Below are positions 28,405 to 36,355 of a stretch of DNA of 64,000 nt, piece after piece (the first letter of the stretch is position 1; each line of letters opens with the position of its first letter). Source of the stretch: Variovorax paradoxus (lineage in GTDB: Bacteria > Pseudomonadota > Gammaproteobacteria > Burkholderiales > Burkholderiaceae_C); NCBI GenBank assembly GCA_016806145.1, contig CP063167.1, forward strand, positions 1,608,501 to 1,672,500, in the 5' to 3' direction. The notes beneath the pieces are model-generated. The model was not told where the DNA came from. It ran no database searches and was given only the letters and a program-made list of their open reading frames with translations. The translations under genes were made by a program, and so were the position numbers.

Positions 28405-29124
28405 ATGCCTGGAAACATGTCTACGCCTTCCACCGCCATCCCCGCGCCGCGCCGTGAGCGCGACAGCAGCGAAGAGATCTACGAAAAGATCTACGTCGCG
28501 ATCCAGGAGCACCGGCTGCTGCCGGGGACCAAGCTGGCCGAAGAGCGGCTGGCCGAAATCTTCAAGGTGAGCAGGCCCCGCATACGGGAAGTGCTGACCC
28601 GGTTTGCCTACGAGCAGATCGTCGAGCTCATCCCGAACAAGGGGGCCTTCGTCGCCAGGCCGACGATCGAGCAGGCGCGCGACGTGTTCGAGGCCCGCCG
28701 CGTCATCGAGCCGGCGATCATGCGGCGGCTGGCGCAACGGGCCACGCCCGACGTGGTCGACGCCCTGCTCACGCACGTGGACCAGGAGATGGGCGCGCGC
28801 ACGCGGGGCGACAAGCGGGCCGTCATCCGCCTGTCGGGCGAGTTCCACAACCTGTGCGCCGACCTGGCCGGCAACACGACGCTCGCGCGCACGCAGCGCG
28901 AGCTGTCCACGCTGACCTGCCTGATCATCCTGGTGTACGACGCGCCGCCGGCGGAGAGCTGCCGGGCCGACGAGCATTCATTGATCGTGGAGGCGATCAA
29001 GTCGAAGGACGCGGAGCGCGCCGCGCAGCTGATGCTGCATCACCTCGACCACATCGAGAAGAGCGTGAACCTCAATCAGGAGCCCGAAGAGGTCAACCTC
29101 GAGGACATCTTCGGGGCCAGCTAG
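28405..29124 (+). CDS. GntR/FCD-family transcriptional regulator
   Basis: 239 residues. The winged helix (EIYEKIYVAIQEHRLLPGTKLAEERLAEIF ... VSRPRIREVLTRF) covers about 20-90. The helical FCD effector domain follows (RRVIEPAIMRRLA, and DEHSLIVEAIKSKDAERAAQLMLHHL with the conserved metal/ligand histidines). It is transcribed away from the hydantoinase operon and is its likely repressor, released by a pathway intermediate. An ATG at 28417 with GGAAAC before it is an equally possible start. Its stop overlaps that of the convergent histidine kinase. Confidence 0.92.
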   Translation: MPGNMSTPSTAIPAPRRERDSSEEIYEKIYVAIQEHRLLPGTKLAEERLAEIFKVSRPRIREVLTRFAYEQIVELIPNKGAFVARPTIEQARDVFEARRVIEPAIMRRLAQRATPDVVDALLTHVDQEMGARTRGDKRAVIRLSGEFHNLCADLAGNTTLARTQRELSTLTCLIILVYDAPPAESCRADEHSLIVEAIKSKDAERAAQLMLHHLDHIEKSVNLNQEPEEVNLEDIFGAS

Positions 29125-30335
29125 GCGACGGCCGCGACCCCCGGCCGCACCGGAATGCGCGCCACGAAGCTCGTGCCGTGCTCCGCCGTCGAGGTCACCT
29201 GCAGCGTGCCGCCGTGCGACTTCACGATCAGCGAGCAGATGTGCAGCCCGAGGCCCAGTCCGCCGTGGCCGCGACTCTCGGCGGGCCGCCAGTAGGGCTG
29301 GAAGATCTTCTGCAGGTTGCCGGGCGAAATGGGCTCGCCCTGGTTCTTCACGCTCAGCACGAACCAGCCGTCGCGCGTCCAGGCCGCCACGTCGATGGGG
29401 CTGTCGGGCGCGCCGTGCGAGACGGCATTGCCCAGCAGGTTCGACAGCACCTGCTGCAGGCGGCCGCGGCTGCCGTGCACGATGTCCGTCACCTCGATGT
29501 CGGCGGCGATGGCGCGCGCGGGATGCGCGGCGCGCATCTCGGCCACCACGTCGTCGAGCGCGAGGCCCAGGTCGGGGATCTGCTCGCGAGCGACGTCGAG
29601 CCCGCTGCCCATGCGCCCGCGCGCGAAGTCCATCACGTCCTCGATCAGCGAGGCCATGCGCTTCGTGGTGGCGCGGATGCGCAGGCCCGCGCGCGTGCTG
29701 TCGGGGTCGGCGGCGCGCCGGGCCAGCAGTTCGCCGATGGCGCTGAGCGAGGCCAGCGGATTGCGCAGGTCGTGGCCGAGCACGGCGATGAACTGGTCGC
29801 GCAGCTCGGCGGTCGCCTCGGCGTCGAACAGGGCGACCTCGGTCGCGCTCTGCCGGTCCTCGAGTTCCAGCGTGTGGCCGATCAGGTCGGCGAAGCCCTG
29901 GAACATCGCGATGGTGCGGGCGTTGTCGACGTCGTGCGGCGTGGGATCGATCGCGCAGAGATTGCCGAAGTAGCTGCCGTCGCCCTTGACGATCGGCACC
30001 GAGATGTAGCTCTCGATGCCGTAGATGCGCGGCGTGTGGTGCGTGCGAAAGACCGGGTGCGTGCTGGCGTGGTCGAAGGCGATGGGCTGGCGCGCCGCGC
30101 GCGATTCCACGCACAGGGTGGTGTGGACCTCGAGCTGGCCGCCGGGCTTGAGGCCGAAGTTGATCCGATCGAGCACCGCGCAGGCGGTCCAGCTGTCGCC
30201 GTCGACGCGCGCGACGGCGGCGAAGCCCATGCCCGTCTGTTCGCAGATCAGCCGCAGCATGGAGGGCACCGCGCTGATCCGGCCGATGGCTTCGACGTCG
30301 CGCCGAATGTGTTCGGCCAGTTTCAGGGTGTCCAT
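29121..30335 (-). CDS. GAF-domain sensor histidine kinase
   Basis: 404 residues with no membrane segment, so a cytoplasmic kinase. A GAF domain (about 20-165) contains SYISVPIVKGDGSYFGNLCAID. The HisKA box FIAVLGHDLRNPL holds the phospho-His, and the ATPase part has N-box LSNLLGNAVSHG and G-box GLGLGLHICSLIV. Phytochrome-like chromophore cysteines cannot be assigned. No receiver or response-regulator gene is adjacent, so it is an orphan kinase. An upstream ATG at 30392 exists, but the GAF alignment favours MDTLKL. Confidence 0.9.
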   Translation of the reverse strand: MDTLKLAEHIRRDVEAIGRISAVPSMLRLICEQTGMGFAAVARVDGDSWTACAVLDRINFGLKPGGQLEVHTTLCVESRAARQPIAFDHASTHPVFRTHHTPRIYGIESYISVPIVKGDGSYFGNLCAIDPTPHDVDNARTIAMFQGFADLIGHTLELEDRQSATEVALFDAEATAELRDQFIAVLGHDLRNPLASLSAIGELLARRAADPDSTRAGLRIRATTKRMASLIEDVMDFARGRMGSGLDVAREQIPDLGLALDDVVAEMRAAHPARAIAADIEVTDIVHGSRGRLQQVLSNLLGNAVSHGAPDSPIDVAAWTRDGWFVLSVKNQGEPISPGNLQKIFQPYWRPAESRGHGGLGLGLHICSLIVKSHGGTLQVTSTAEHGTSFVARIPVRPGVAAVA

Positions 30336-30456
30336 TCGATGTTGTCCTGACTCGGGGGACCGGACGCATCCGATCGGTCGTTCGATGATCAACGCAGCCG
30401 TATGTCAGGCAGCAGGCTGGCTCCGCGGCCATTGTCGGGCAACAGCCGGGATGCGC

Positions 30457-30627
30457 CTATGGCAAAAGACATGGCGGCGCGCTCCCGTGCGAGCGCCCGG
30501 CGCGCGGTGCTCCGGGTGGCCGCGTCCCGGGGCTCGCCTCCATCCCGTCCGCCGCGGCCGCCCGCATGCCGATGCCGCAGGCCAGTGCCGACGCAGCACC
30601 CAGCATGAAAGCGCGCCGCGAGCCCAG
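30457..30627 (-). pseudogene. Possible remnant of a Tat-exported protein
   Basis: Reading on from the esterase stop codon in the same frame gives 56 codons beginning LGSRRAFMLGAASALACGIG, which looks like a twin-arginine signal peptide. It has no ATG, GTG or TTG before the R-R pair and ends after a featureless stretch. The remaining 121 bases to the kinase gene show nothing. It could be the decayed start of a lost secreted enzyme, or chance. Confidence 0.3.
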
Positions 30628-31719
30628 TCAAGACGCCCGCTGCTGCGCGTCGGCGAGCGTCGATCGATGGGCCAGGAAGAAGCGCAGCATCTCGCGGCTG
30701 GCATCGACGCCATCGGGTTGCGTGTAGCTGCCCGCGGCGCTGCCGCCCGACCATGCGTGGCCCGCGCCATGCAGCACCCAGTGCTCGGCATCGCCACGGC
30801 CCGGCGACGCGGGATGCACGGTGCGGGTGTAGCGCCGGCCCGCCGCGGACAGGCCCTCGCTGACCGTGCCGGGCATCGCGCCCGCGACGATCGCGCGACC
30901 GTTGCCCGGATGCACCGTCGGGTCCGCGTCGCCGTGGAAGACGATGGTCGGCGGCGATCCCTGCGTCGTGGCGCCGCGCGCCGCGGGCGAGCCGGTGCGC
31001 ATCGCATTCAATGCGCTCATCATGTCGTGCGCCGCGCCGTGCGGCAGCCCCGAATGCACGCCGACCGCGGCGTACAGCTCGGGATAGCAATGGCCCAGCA
31101 CATCGGCCATGGCGCCGCCGGCCGACAGGCCCGCCACGTAGACGCGCGAACGGTCCGCCCGCTGCTGCGCGACGATGTGCTCGGTCAGCGCGGCGAGCAG
31201 GGCCGGTTCGCCGCGCCCGCGCGCCTGGTGCTGGGTCTTGAACCAGTTCCAGCATTTCTGGCCATGGGCGCGCTTCGCCTGCTCGGGGTAGAGCACGATG
31301 CAGCCGCTCTCGCGCGCGCGCTCGTTCATGCGCGTGCCCGCCGCGAAATCCGCCGCGCCTTGCGTGCAGCCGTGAAGCATCAGCACCAGGGGCCTGGCGG
31401 CCGCCGGCTGCGCCGAGGCCGAGGCGGGCACGAAGAGCATGTAGTCGACGGTGCGGCCCTGGTGCGTGAAGCTGCCCTGGGTCCAGGCGTCGGCCGCTTC
31501 GGCTGCGCGTGGCTCGGGCGACGGCTGCACGTCGACCACACGCACCTGCGCTTCGATCACATCGTCCTCCACCATCGGTCGGGCGGCCGTGGGGGGCGCC
31601 TCGGTGGGCGAGGTTTCGCCCCGCAGGGCGCGCTGGATGAGCTGCGTGGCATCCACGAGGCGGCCGTCGCGCGTGAGTTGGGCAGCGTCGCGCATCAGGC
31701 CCGATAAAAGTGTGTTCAT
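30628..31719 (-). CDS. PHB depolymerase-family esterase (LpqC type)
   Basis: 363 residues of an alpha/beta hydrolase. LMLHGCTQGAADFA is the oxyanion segment, GLSAGGAMA the nucleophile elbow with Ser in G-x-S-x-G, HGDADPTVHP carries the acid, and GAGHAWSGG the catalytic His. There is no signal peptide; the N-terminal helix (about 1-35, with TQLIQRALRG) is typical of the intracellular members of this family, which hydrolyse short polyesters or aryl esters. It follows the ribbon-helix-helix gene after 32 bases, probably on the same transcript. Confidence 0.88.
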   Translation of the reverse strand: MNTLLSGLMRDAAQLTRDGRLVDATQLIQRALRGETSPTEAPPTAARPMVEDDVIEAQVRVVDVQPSPEPRAAEAADAWTQGSFTHQGRTVDYMLFVPASASAQPAAARPLVLMLHGCTQGAADFAAGTRMNERARESGCIVLYPEQAKRAHGQKCWNWFKTQHQARGRGEPALLAALTEHIVAQQRADRSRVYVAGLSAGGAMADVLGHCYPELYAAVGVHSGLPHGAAHDMMSALNAMRTGSPAARGATTQGSPPTIVFHGDADPTVHPGNGRAIVAGAMPGTVSEGLSAAGRRYTRTVHPASPGRGDAEHWVLHGAGHAWSGGSAAGSYTQPDGVDASREMLRFFLAHRSTLADAQQRAS

Positions 31720-31751
31720 GGATGAAAGTCCCTTGGATGCCGACCGGAAGG

Positions 31752-32177
31752 TCAGCGAATGCGGTCGGCCAGCGCGGCCTTGACGGCCGGCGACGCGTGG
31801 AGGGCACCGAGCACGGTGAGCGAATCGATGGTGGCCTTGGCGAGCGCGGGGCTCACGTCGGGGGCGATGACGGCCAGGCCGAGCACGCGGATCTGCAGCG
31901 TCTCGCCGGCCGCGCGAACGGCCTCGAGGTCGGCCGTGGAGAAGCGCTGCAGGCCCAGCACCAGCATGTTGCGCGACACCGCCTGGCGCAGTGCGTCCGC
32001 ATGCGTCGCGAGGTGCGTGCGGATGGCGGTGCGGATGAAGTCCGTGCGGTTCGAATAGAAGCCCTCGGCCACCAGCAGATCGACCTGCCCGAGGTCGACG
32101 AAGCCCATGTTGATGGTGATCTTCTCGGACTCGGGGGCGCGGGCGACGACGGGGGCGGGGCTGGTTTTGGTCGGCAT
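31752..32177 (-). CDS. Ribbon-helix-helix DNA-binding protein with unknown C-terminal domain
   Basis: 141 residues. The segment KITINMGFVDLGQVDLLVAEG followed by YSNRTDFIRTAIRTHL (about 20-60) has the beta-strand and two helices of a CopG/MetJ-like ribbon-helix-helix fold. The remaining 80 residues are helical and rich in Ala and Leu, with no family I recognise. It is first in an operon with the esterase, and a perfect 20-base palindrome begins 13 bases upstream of its ATG, strongly suggesting autoregulation. The start giving MPTKTS is preferred because the longer frame runs into that palindrome. Confidence 0.75.
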   Translation of the reverse strand: MPTKTSPAPVVARAPESEKITINMGFVDLGQVDLLVAEGFYSNRTDFIRTAIRTHLATHADALRQAVSRNMLVLGLQRFSTADLEAVRAAGETLQIRVLGLAVIAPDVSPALAKATIDSLTVLGALHASPAVKAALADRIR

Positions 32178-32189
32178 GAGCCATCCTAA

Positions 32190-32209
32190 CACCATCCATA
32201 TGGATGGTG
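32190..32209. promoter_or_regulatory. 20-base perfect palindrome, probable RHH operator
   Basis: CACCATCCATATGGATGGTG reads identically on both strands. It is placed just upstream of the ribbon-helix-helix gene, whose product should bind such paired half-sites as a dimer of dimers. Further TGGATG half-sites occur at 31720-31740, in the gap before the esterase gene. Confidence 0.7.
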
Positions 32210-32303
32210 CTTGGATGTTTCATGGCTGGGGAGATTCAGCCGGGGCGGTCCGACGCGCCGTCTCGCAGGTCATCCGCCGGCGTCGGTGGCCAGCCGCGCT
32301 CGA

Positions 32304-32627
32304 TCAAGGCAACACGAGCAGATGCCGCTTGTTCTTCTCGGCCGCGAAGTCCTCGGCCCGCGGCAGCGGCGTTGTCGCCGTGGTCACGGGCCATGCCTCG
32401 GCGAGCCTCGCATTGAGGTCGGCATACGTGCGCTGCTCGCTCGTCAGCGCATGGTCGGCGCGAATCGCTTCGACCGGACATGCGAGCTCGCAGATCCCGC
32501 AGTTGATGCAGGTCCGCGGGTCGATCACCATGAAGTTGGGGCCTGCGTGGAAGGCATCGACCGGGCACACGCCGACGCATTCCCCGAATCGGCAAGCGAT
32601 GCAGGGCTCCGTGACGACGAAGCTCAT
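32304..32627 (-). CDS. Ferredoxin, 7Fe/8Fe type
   Basis: 107 residues. The N-terminal half carries two iron-sulfur motifs: CIACRFGECVGVCP and CINCGICELACP. This is the arrangement of FdxA-like seven-iron ferredoxins, where one cluster is 3Fe-4S and the other 4Fe-4S. A C-terminal tail of 50 residues is usual for that group. It carries electrons in the cytoplasm; the partner is unknown. It lies 16 bases after the cupin gene and shares its promoter. Confidence 0.92.
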   Translation of the reverse strand: MSFVVTEPCIACRFGECVGVCPVDAFHAGPNFMVIDPRTCINCGICELACPVEAIRADHALTSEQRTYADLNARLAEAWPVTTATTPLPRAEDFAAEKNKRHLLVLP

Positions 32628-32643
32628 CGGGCGGCTCCCCGGC

Positions 32644-33045
32644 CTACTTGCCCGCTTCGAAGCCGGCCGCGTTGAAGAAGATGTTGGGCTTGCGGTAGAT
32701 GGCCAGGATCGTGCAGCCTTCGTCGGAGCGCGTCTCGTGCAGCGACAGGGGCTGGCGCCAGACGAACTGGCCGGCGCGGCAGATGCCGTCGTGGTCGGAG
32801 AACGAACCTTCGAGCACATAGCTCTGCTCGATCTCGGGGTGCTTGTGGAAGGGCAGGACGGCACCGGGCTCCCACTTGAGCAGCACGGTCATCTCGCCGA
32901 TCTCGTCGTTGCGGTAGAGCACCTTCATCTGGATCTTGGGGAACTGGGAAGGCTGCCATTCGAGCTGGGCAGGGTCGACGTAGACCGAGCCGCCGATGGT
33001 GGGCTGAAGCTTGCCGGAGAGGCGTTCCTTGAAGACTGCGGACAT
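32644..33045 (-). CDS. Cupin-domain protein (ChrR-like)
   Basis: 133 residues of one cupin barrel. The metal motif is in LPFHKHPEIEQSYVLEGSF, and a second conserved part is SLHETRSDEG. Related proteins include ChrR-type anti-sigma cupins and acetylacetone-cleaving oxygenases. AGGAG 8 bases before the ATG sets the start. It is the first gene of a two-gene operon with a ferredoxin, which hints at a redox role. A recognisable sigma-70 promoter lies upstream. Confidence 0.82.
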   Translation of the reverse strand: MSAVFKERLSGKLQPTIGGSVYVDPAQLEWQPSQFPKIQMKVLYRNDEIGEMTVLLKWEPGAVLPFHKHPEIEQSYVLEGSFSDHDGICRAGQFVWRQPLSLHETRSDEGCTILAIYRKPNIFFNAAGFEAGK

Positions 33046-33079
33046 GGGAGGCTCCTGGGTGGGGTTGGACACGCGGTCG

Positions 33080-33108
33080 ATGATACCCAGTAGTTTCCCA
33101 ATAGACAA
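33080..33108 (-). promoter_or_regulatory. Sigma-70 promoter of the cupin/ferredoxin operon
   Basis: On the minus strand TTGTCT (33108-33103) and TATCAT (33085-33080) are separated by exactly 17 bases. The -10 matches the consensus in five of six positions and the -35 in four. The predicted start is near 33073, leaving a short leader with a good ribosome site. A TTGGGAAA element occupies the spacer. Confidence 0.6.
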
Positions 33109-33187
33109 CTTTTTCCGGTTGAGGCGCTCGGCGTTACGCCGGAAGTTACTGTCGCTTGGGAAAATCCTGAGGTTGTCCTTTGGGAAA
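33094..33187. promoter_or_regulatory. Three TTGGGAAA boxes in the cupin/kinase divergent region
   Basis: The octamer occurs at 33094-33101 (inverted, inside the promoter spacer), at 33156-33163 and at 33180-33187. The last two are 24 bases apart, and a GGCGTTACGCC dyad lies at 33130-33140. An operator inside a spacer with upstream copies fits repression with cooperative binding. No regulator gene is adjacent to assign it to. Confidence 0.45.
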
Positions 33188-33292
33188 CACCCTCGTACAC
33201 CTTCCGTCATACCCTGTTGGAGAGATGACTGGAGGACGGCGCCTCGACAAGATGCGCTCTTGCGCCTTCGCCGCAGCAGCAGGAGCTCCATC

Positions 33293-33853
33293 GTGAACTT
33301 GGCCCTTCAATTCGAAACCCTCGGAAGAAAGCAGCTCGCGATCCAGGACGGCATCCAGTTGCTCGCGCAGGTACGCGGCGACCTGGCCCGTGCGCGGTCG
33401 GCGGCCGAGGCATGGGGAACGGTGGCGGTGCTGTCCAACGTCACGCTGATTCCGCTGAATGTCATTCTGAATGCCTTCGAGCTGAAGAGCGCGAACACGA
33501 TGTACCAGGTGCTCGTGCAGCAGCTGTATGGAAAGCTCGCCAGGAGCGGTTCCCGCCTCGACGGTTCATGGAAGCCCGTGCTCTCGCTGCTCAAGCAGGC
33601 GATCGTCGAGGAGCTCGAGCGCAAGGCCCTCACCGAATTCATTCCCGGCGTCAACATCCTCGTGGGGCTGTCGGAGGATTCGCTGGCCGCATGGCAGGCC
33701 ATCCGTCTCGTCGAGTCGGGCAACCGCGAGATCGCGGGGCACCTCGTCAGCCTCGAAAGAAAGATCGAGGAGGCGAACCGCCAGCTGGTGGAATTCGGCG
33801 TCCGAAGAGCGGAGATCCTCGGCCAGTTGCAGAGTCAGGCGCGCACCGCTTGA
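33293..33853 (+). CDS. Unknown helical protein coupled to a Ser/Thr kinase
   Basis: 186 residues from a GTG with AGGAG 8 bases upstream. I do not recognise a family. It is predicted mostly helical: an N-terminal amphipathic part, a hydrophobic but not clearly membrane-spanning middle (TVAVLSNVTLIPLNVILNAF about 43-62; FIPGVNILVGL about 116-126), and a charged C-terminal coiled coil from about 145 to 182. The kinase gene begins 6 bases after its stop, so the two are made together. It may be a scaffold, substrate or signal input of that kinase. Confidence 0.75.
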   Translation: MNLALQFETLGRKQLAIQDGIQLLAQVRGDLARARSAAEAWGTVAVLSNVTLIPLNVILNAFELKSANTMYQVLVQQLYGKLARSGSRLDGSWKPVLSLLKQAIVEELERKALTEFIPGVNILVGLSEDSLAAWQAIRLVESGNREIAGHLVSLERKIEEANRQLVEFGVRRAEILGQLQSQARTA

Positions 33854-33859
33854 TGGGCG

Positions 33860-35677
33860 ATGGCTGGCGCCCTGATGAAGATCCAGTCCCGCTACGCGTA
33901 CGACCCCGAGTCGGACCTCCTGGGCAGCGGAGGATTCGCGCGCGTCTTCCGCGCCCGCGACGAGCTGCTGCAGCGGGACGTCGCGCTGAAGGTCTTCAAC
34001 CTCACGGGCTCGCACGACTACACCGTGCTCAACGAGATCCGCAAGGTCATCCAGCTCGCGCATCCGAACCTGATGCGCTACTTCGACGTGATCCTGCTCG
34101 AGCAATCGAACGCGCTCGGCGAGAAGGAGCAGCTGCAGATCGGCGTCATGGAGTACGCCAATGCCGGCGACCTCAAGCAGTTCGCGCGCGCCAACCCGGG
34201 GTCGGCGCAACTCGAGGTCCTGCTCGCGGAGGTGCTGCACGGGCTCGCCTATCTGCACGCCAGGGACATCGTCCACCGCGATCTCAAGGCGCAGAACATC
34301 CTGCTGGTGCGCCAGGGCGAGCGGCTCACGGCCAAGCTCGCCGATTTCGGGGTCAGCAAGGAACTGGGCCAGGCCGGCAAGAGTTCGTCGGTGATGGTGG
34401 GCACCATCGAGTACATGGCGCCCGAGCAGTTCAGCCCGCAGCGCTACGGCATCGACGGCAAGATCGGCCCCAGCCTCGATCTCTGGAGCTTCGGCGTCAT
34501 GGTTCACGAACTGCTGACCGGCAGGACGCCGTTCGGTGGGCGCGACGGCGCGATGACCACCGAGCAAATCATGCGGGCCATCCTGTCCTCCGAACTGCCC
34601 GCGGGCGTCGAGCAATTGCCCGAGCCTTACCGCAGCGTGATCGAGCGCTGCCTGGTCGCGGATGCCAAGGACCGCATCCGCAGCGCGAACGAGTTGCTGC
34701 GCTACTTCGACGGCGGATCCGGGCCTGCCGCGGCGGTGGTCCCGGCGGCCGAGGTCCGCGATGAGGACGCCACGCGCCTGCTGGCCAAGGATCTTGTGCC
34801 GAGCCCCCTTGCCGCGGCGCCGCCGCCCGCGGAGGACGTGGCAACCCGATCTCCTTCCCCACGGGCCGAGCGCAGGGCGAAGCGTCTTCTTCCCGCGATG
34901 GCGGTGTTCGTGCTGCTCCTGGCGGTGGGCCTTGCGTGGTGGCATGCCACGCGCCGGGACGATGGACTCGTCGAGCGCGTCGCCACACCGCCTCCCGAAC
35001 CATCGCGGCCAGTGCCGGCGCCGGCACCCGCGATCACGCCAGCCCTTGCGACCGAGCCAGCAGCCGCGCCCGTCGCACCGGACAACGAGATCGGCGAGAG
35101 CAACCACCGCGATGTTCCGCTCGAGCAGTTGCTAGGTGCCATCAAGGCCACGAAGGACAAGGAGCGCAAGAAGACCCTGAAGTTCTTCGCGCGCTCCAGG
35201 CTTTCCGGCGAGCTCGACTTCGGCAGCGCCGCCGGGCTCGTCAACAGCCAGCCGGCGGTTCTGAGGTTCACCAGCTACGACCCCGCGAAGAACCTGTTGG
35301 AGATGCGGATCAAGGTGAGCGGCAAGGAAGGCGATACCCCTTGCAAGGGCAGCCCTTGCGCGCAGGAGTCCAGGGTGATCGTGTCGGTCGGTGCATTGGA
35401 CCGGATCGAGTTTCGCGGCACGGCGGACTACTTCGAGCTGGATTGCTGGGCGTCCACGGGCATGCGGGGACGAACAGGGGGCTGCATCGACATTCGACGC
35501 CTGGAGGGGAACTGCGAAGCCGACAGCCCGTCGAGCGGCGCGTGCGGGGCCTTCGATGCCTTCAGGCTCGGCTTCGGATTTGGGCGGGCGGGCAGCGACG
35601 ATCGAAAGAGAGTGAACGCCTTCAAGAACGCATTGCGAAGGATCGTCTACGAGATCGATGGCCGCCCGGCGCTCTGA
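33860..35677 (+). CDS. Transmembrane eukaryotic-type Ser/Thr protein kinase
   Basis: 605 residues. The kinase domain (about 15-280) is complete: Gly loop LGSGGFARVF, catalytic Lys44 in VALKVF, HRDLKAQN with Asp141, DFG at 162-164 and the APE-like MAPEQ. A Pro/Ala linker leads to one membrane helix near 342-362 (LLPAMAVFVLLLAVGLAWW). The roughly 240 residues beyond it would be periplasmic: a Pro/Ala-rich stalk, then a domain with eight Cys residues (in CKGSPC, ELDCWAS, GGCID, GNCEA, GACGA) that I cannot assign. The domain order suggests an outside sensor signalling to the cytoplasm. An alternative start is Met6. Confidence 0.93.
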   Translation: MAGALMKIQSRYAYDPESDLLGSGGFARVFRARDELLQRDVALKVFNLTGSHDYTVLNEIRKVIQLAHPNLMRYFDVILLEQSNALGEKEQLQIGVMEYANAGDLKQFARANPGSAQLEVLLAEVLHGLAYLHARDIVHRDLKAQNILLVRQGERLTAKLADFGVSKELGQAGKSSSVMVGTIEYMAPEQFSPQRYGIDGKIGPSLDLWSFGVMVHELLTGRTPFGGRDGAMTTEQIMRAILSSELPAGVEQLPEPYRSVIERCLVADAKDRIRSANELLRYFDGGSGPAAAVVPAAEVRDEDATRLLAKDLVPSPLAAAPPPAEDVATRSPSPRAERRAKRLLPAMAVFVLLLAVGLAWWHATRRDDGLVERVATPPPEPSRPVPAPAPAITPALATEPAAAPVAPDNEIGESNHRDVPLEQLLGAIKATKDKERKKTLKFFARSRLSGELDFGSAAGLVNSQPAVLRFTSYDPAKNLLEMRIKVSGKEGDTPCKGSPCAQESRVIVSVGALDRIEFRGTADYFELDCWASTGMRGRTGGCIDIRRLEGNCEADSPSSGACGAFDAFRLGFGFGRAGSDDRKRVNAFKNALRRIVYEIDGRPAL

Positions 35678-35684
35678 AGCTACG

Positions 35685-36326
35685 TCAGGACAACAGCGGC
35701 ACGAGATCGGGATCCCCTTTCGCCATCGCCCGCCGATAGGCCGGCCGCTCGCCCACGCGCTGCAGGTAGGCGCGAATGTTCGGATTGGGCGCCAGGTCGA
35801 CCGGCATGAACAGGCGCATCGTGGTCAGCGAGAACACGTTCATGATGTCCGCGGCGCTGAAGTCCTGGCCCGCGAGCCAGGGCACGTCGGCGAGCCGGGC
35901 CTCCATCAGCCCCATCAGGCGCGCGAAGCGATCGCGCGTGGCGTGCAGCACCGGATGCTCCGCATTCGCGACGGCCCGGCCGACCGCCATGAGCCGCAGC
36001 ATCGTGGGCTGCAGATTGCCGTTGGCGAAGTGGAACCAGTAGAGGAAGGCCGCGTAGTCGGGGTGCTCGGGGCCGGGCTTGAGGCGCCCCGCGCCATGCC
36101 GGCCGATCAGGTACTCCACGATTGCGGCGGATTCGGCCAGCAGCAGGTCGCCGTCTTCCAACAGGGGCGCGGCACCCAGCGGATGCAGGGCGATCAGTTC
36201 GGGCGGCGACAGGCGCGTCACCGGGTCGCGCGTGTGGTGCTGCAGTCGATAGGGCAGGTCGAGCTCTTCGCAGAGCCAGAGGATGCGTTCCGATTGCGAA
36301 TGCCCGAGATGGTGGATCGTGATCAT
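35685..36326 (-). CDS. Glutathione S-transferase family protein
   Basis: 213 residues with the thioredoxin-like N-terminal domain (SERILWLCEELDLPY, and the glutathione-contact motif LAESAAIVEYL near 62-75) and the helical C-terminal domain (VPWLAGQDFSAADI, the N-capping motif). The enzyme conjugates or uses glutathione in detoxification. It lies 29 bases downstream of the AraC-type gene and may be co-transcribed with it. Confidence 0.93.
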   Translation of the reverse strand: MITIHHLGHSQSERILWLCEELDLPYRLQHHTRDPVTRLSPPELIALHPLGAAPLLEDGDLLLAESAAIVEYLIGRHGAGRLKPGPEHPDYAAFLYWFHFANGNLQPTMLRLMAVGRAVANAEHPVLHATRDRFARLMGLMEARLADVPWLAGQDFSAADIMNVFSLTTMRLFMPVDLAPNPNIRAYLQRVGERPAYRRAMAKGDPDLVPLLS

Positions 36327-36355
36327 GGATGTTGCCTTGGTGGGGGAGCTTTCAG

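Noticed and set aside
33293..35677. Phage-defence kinase system
   Set aside because: A Ser/Thr kinase beside a small helical protein could suggest defence, but there is no nuclease, restriction, mobile or phage gene around it, and the kinase has a membrane helix with a periplasmic domain typical of signalling.
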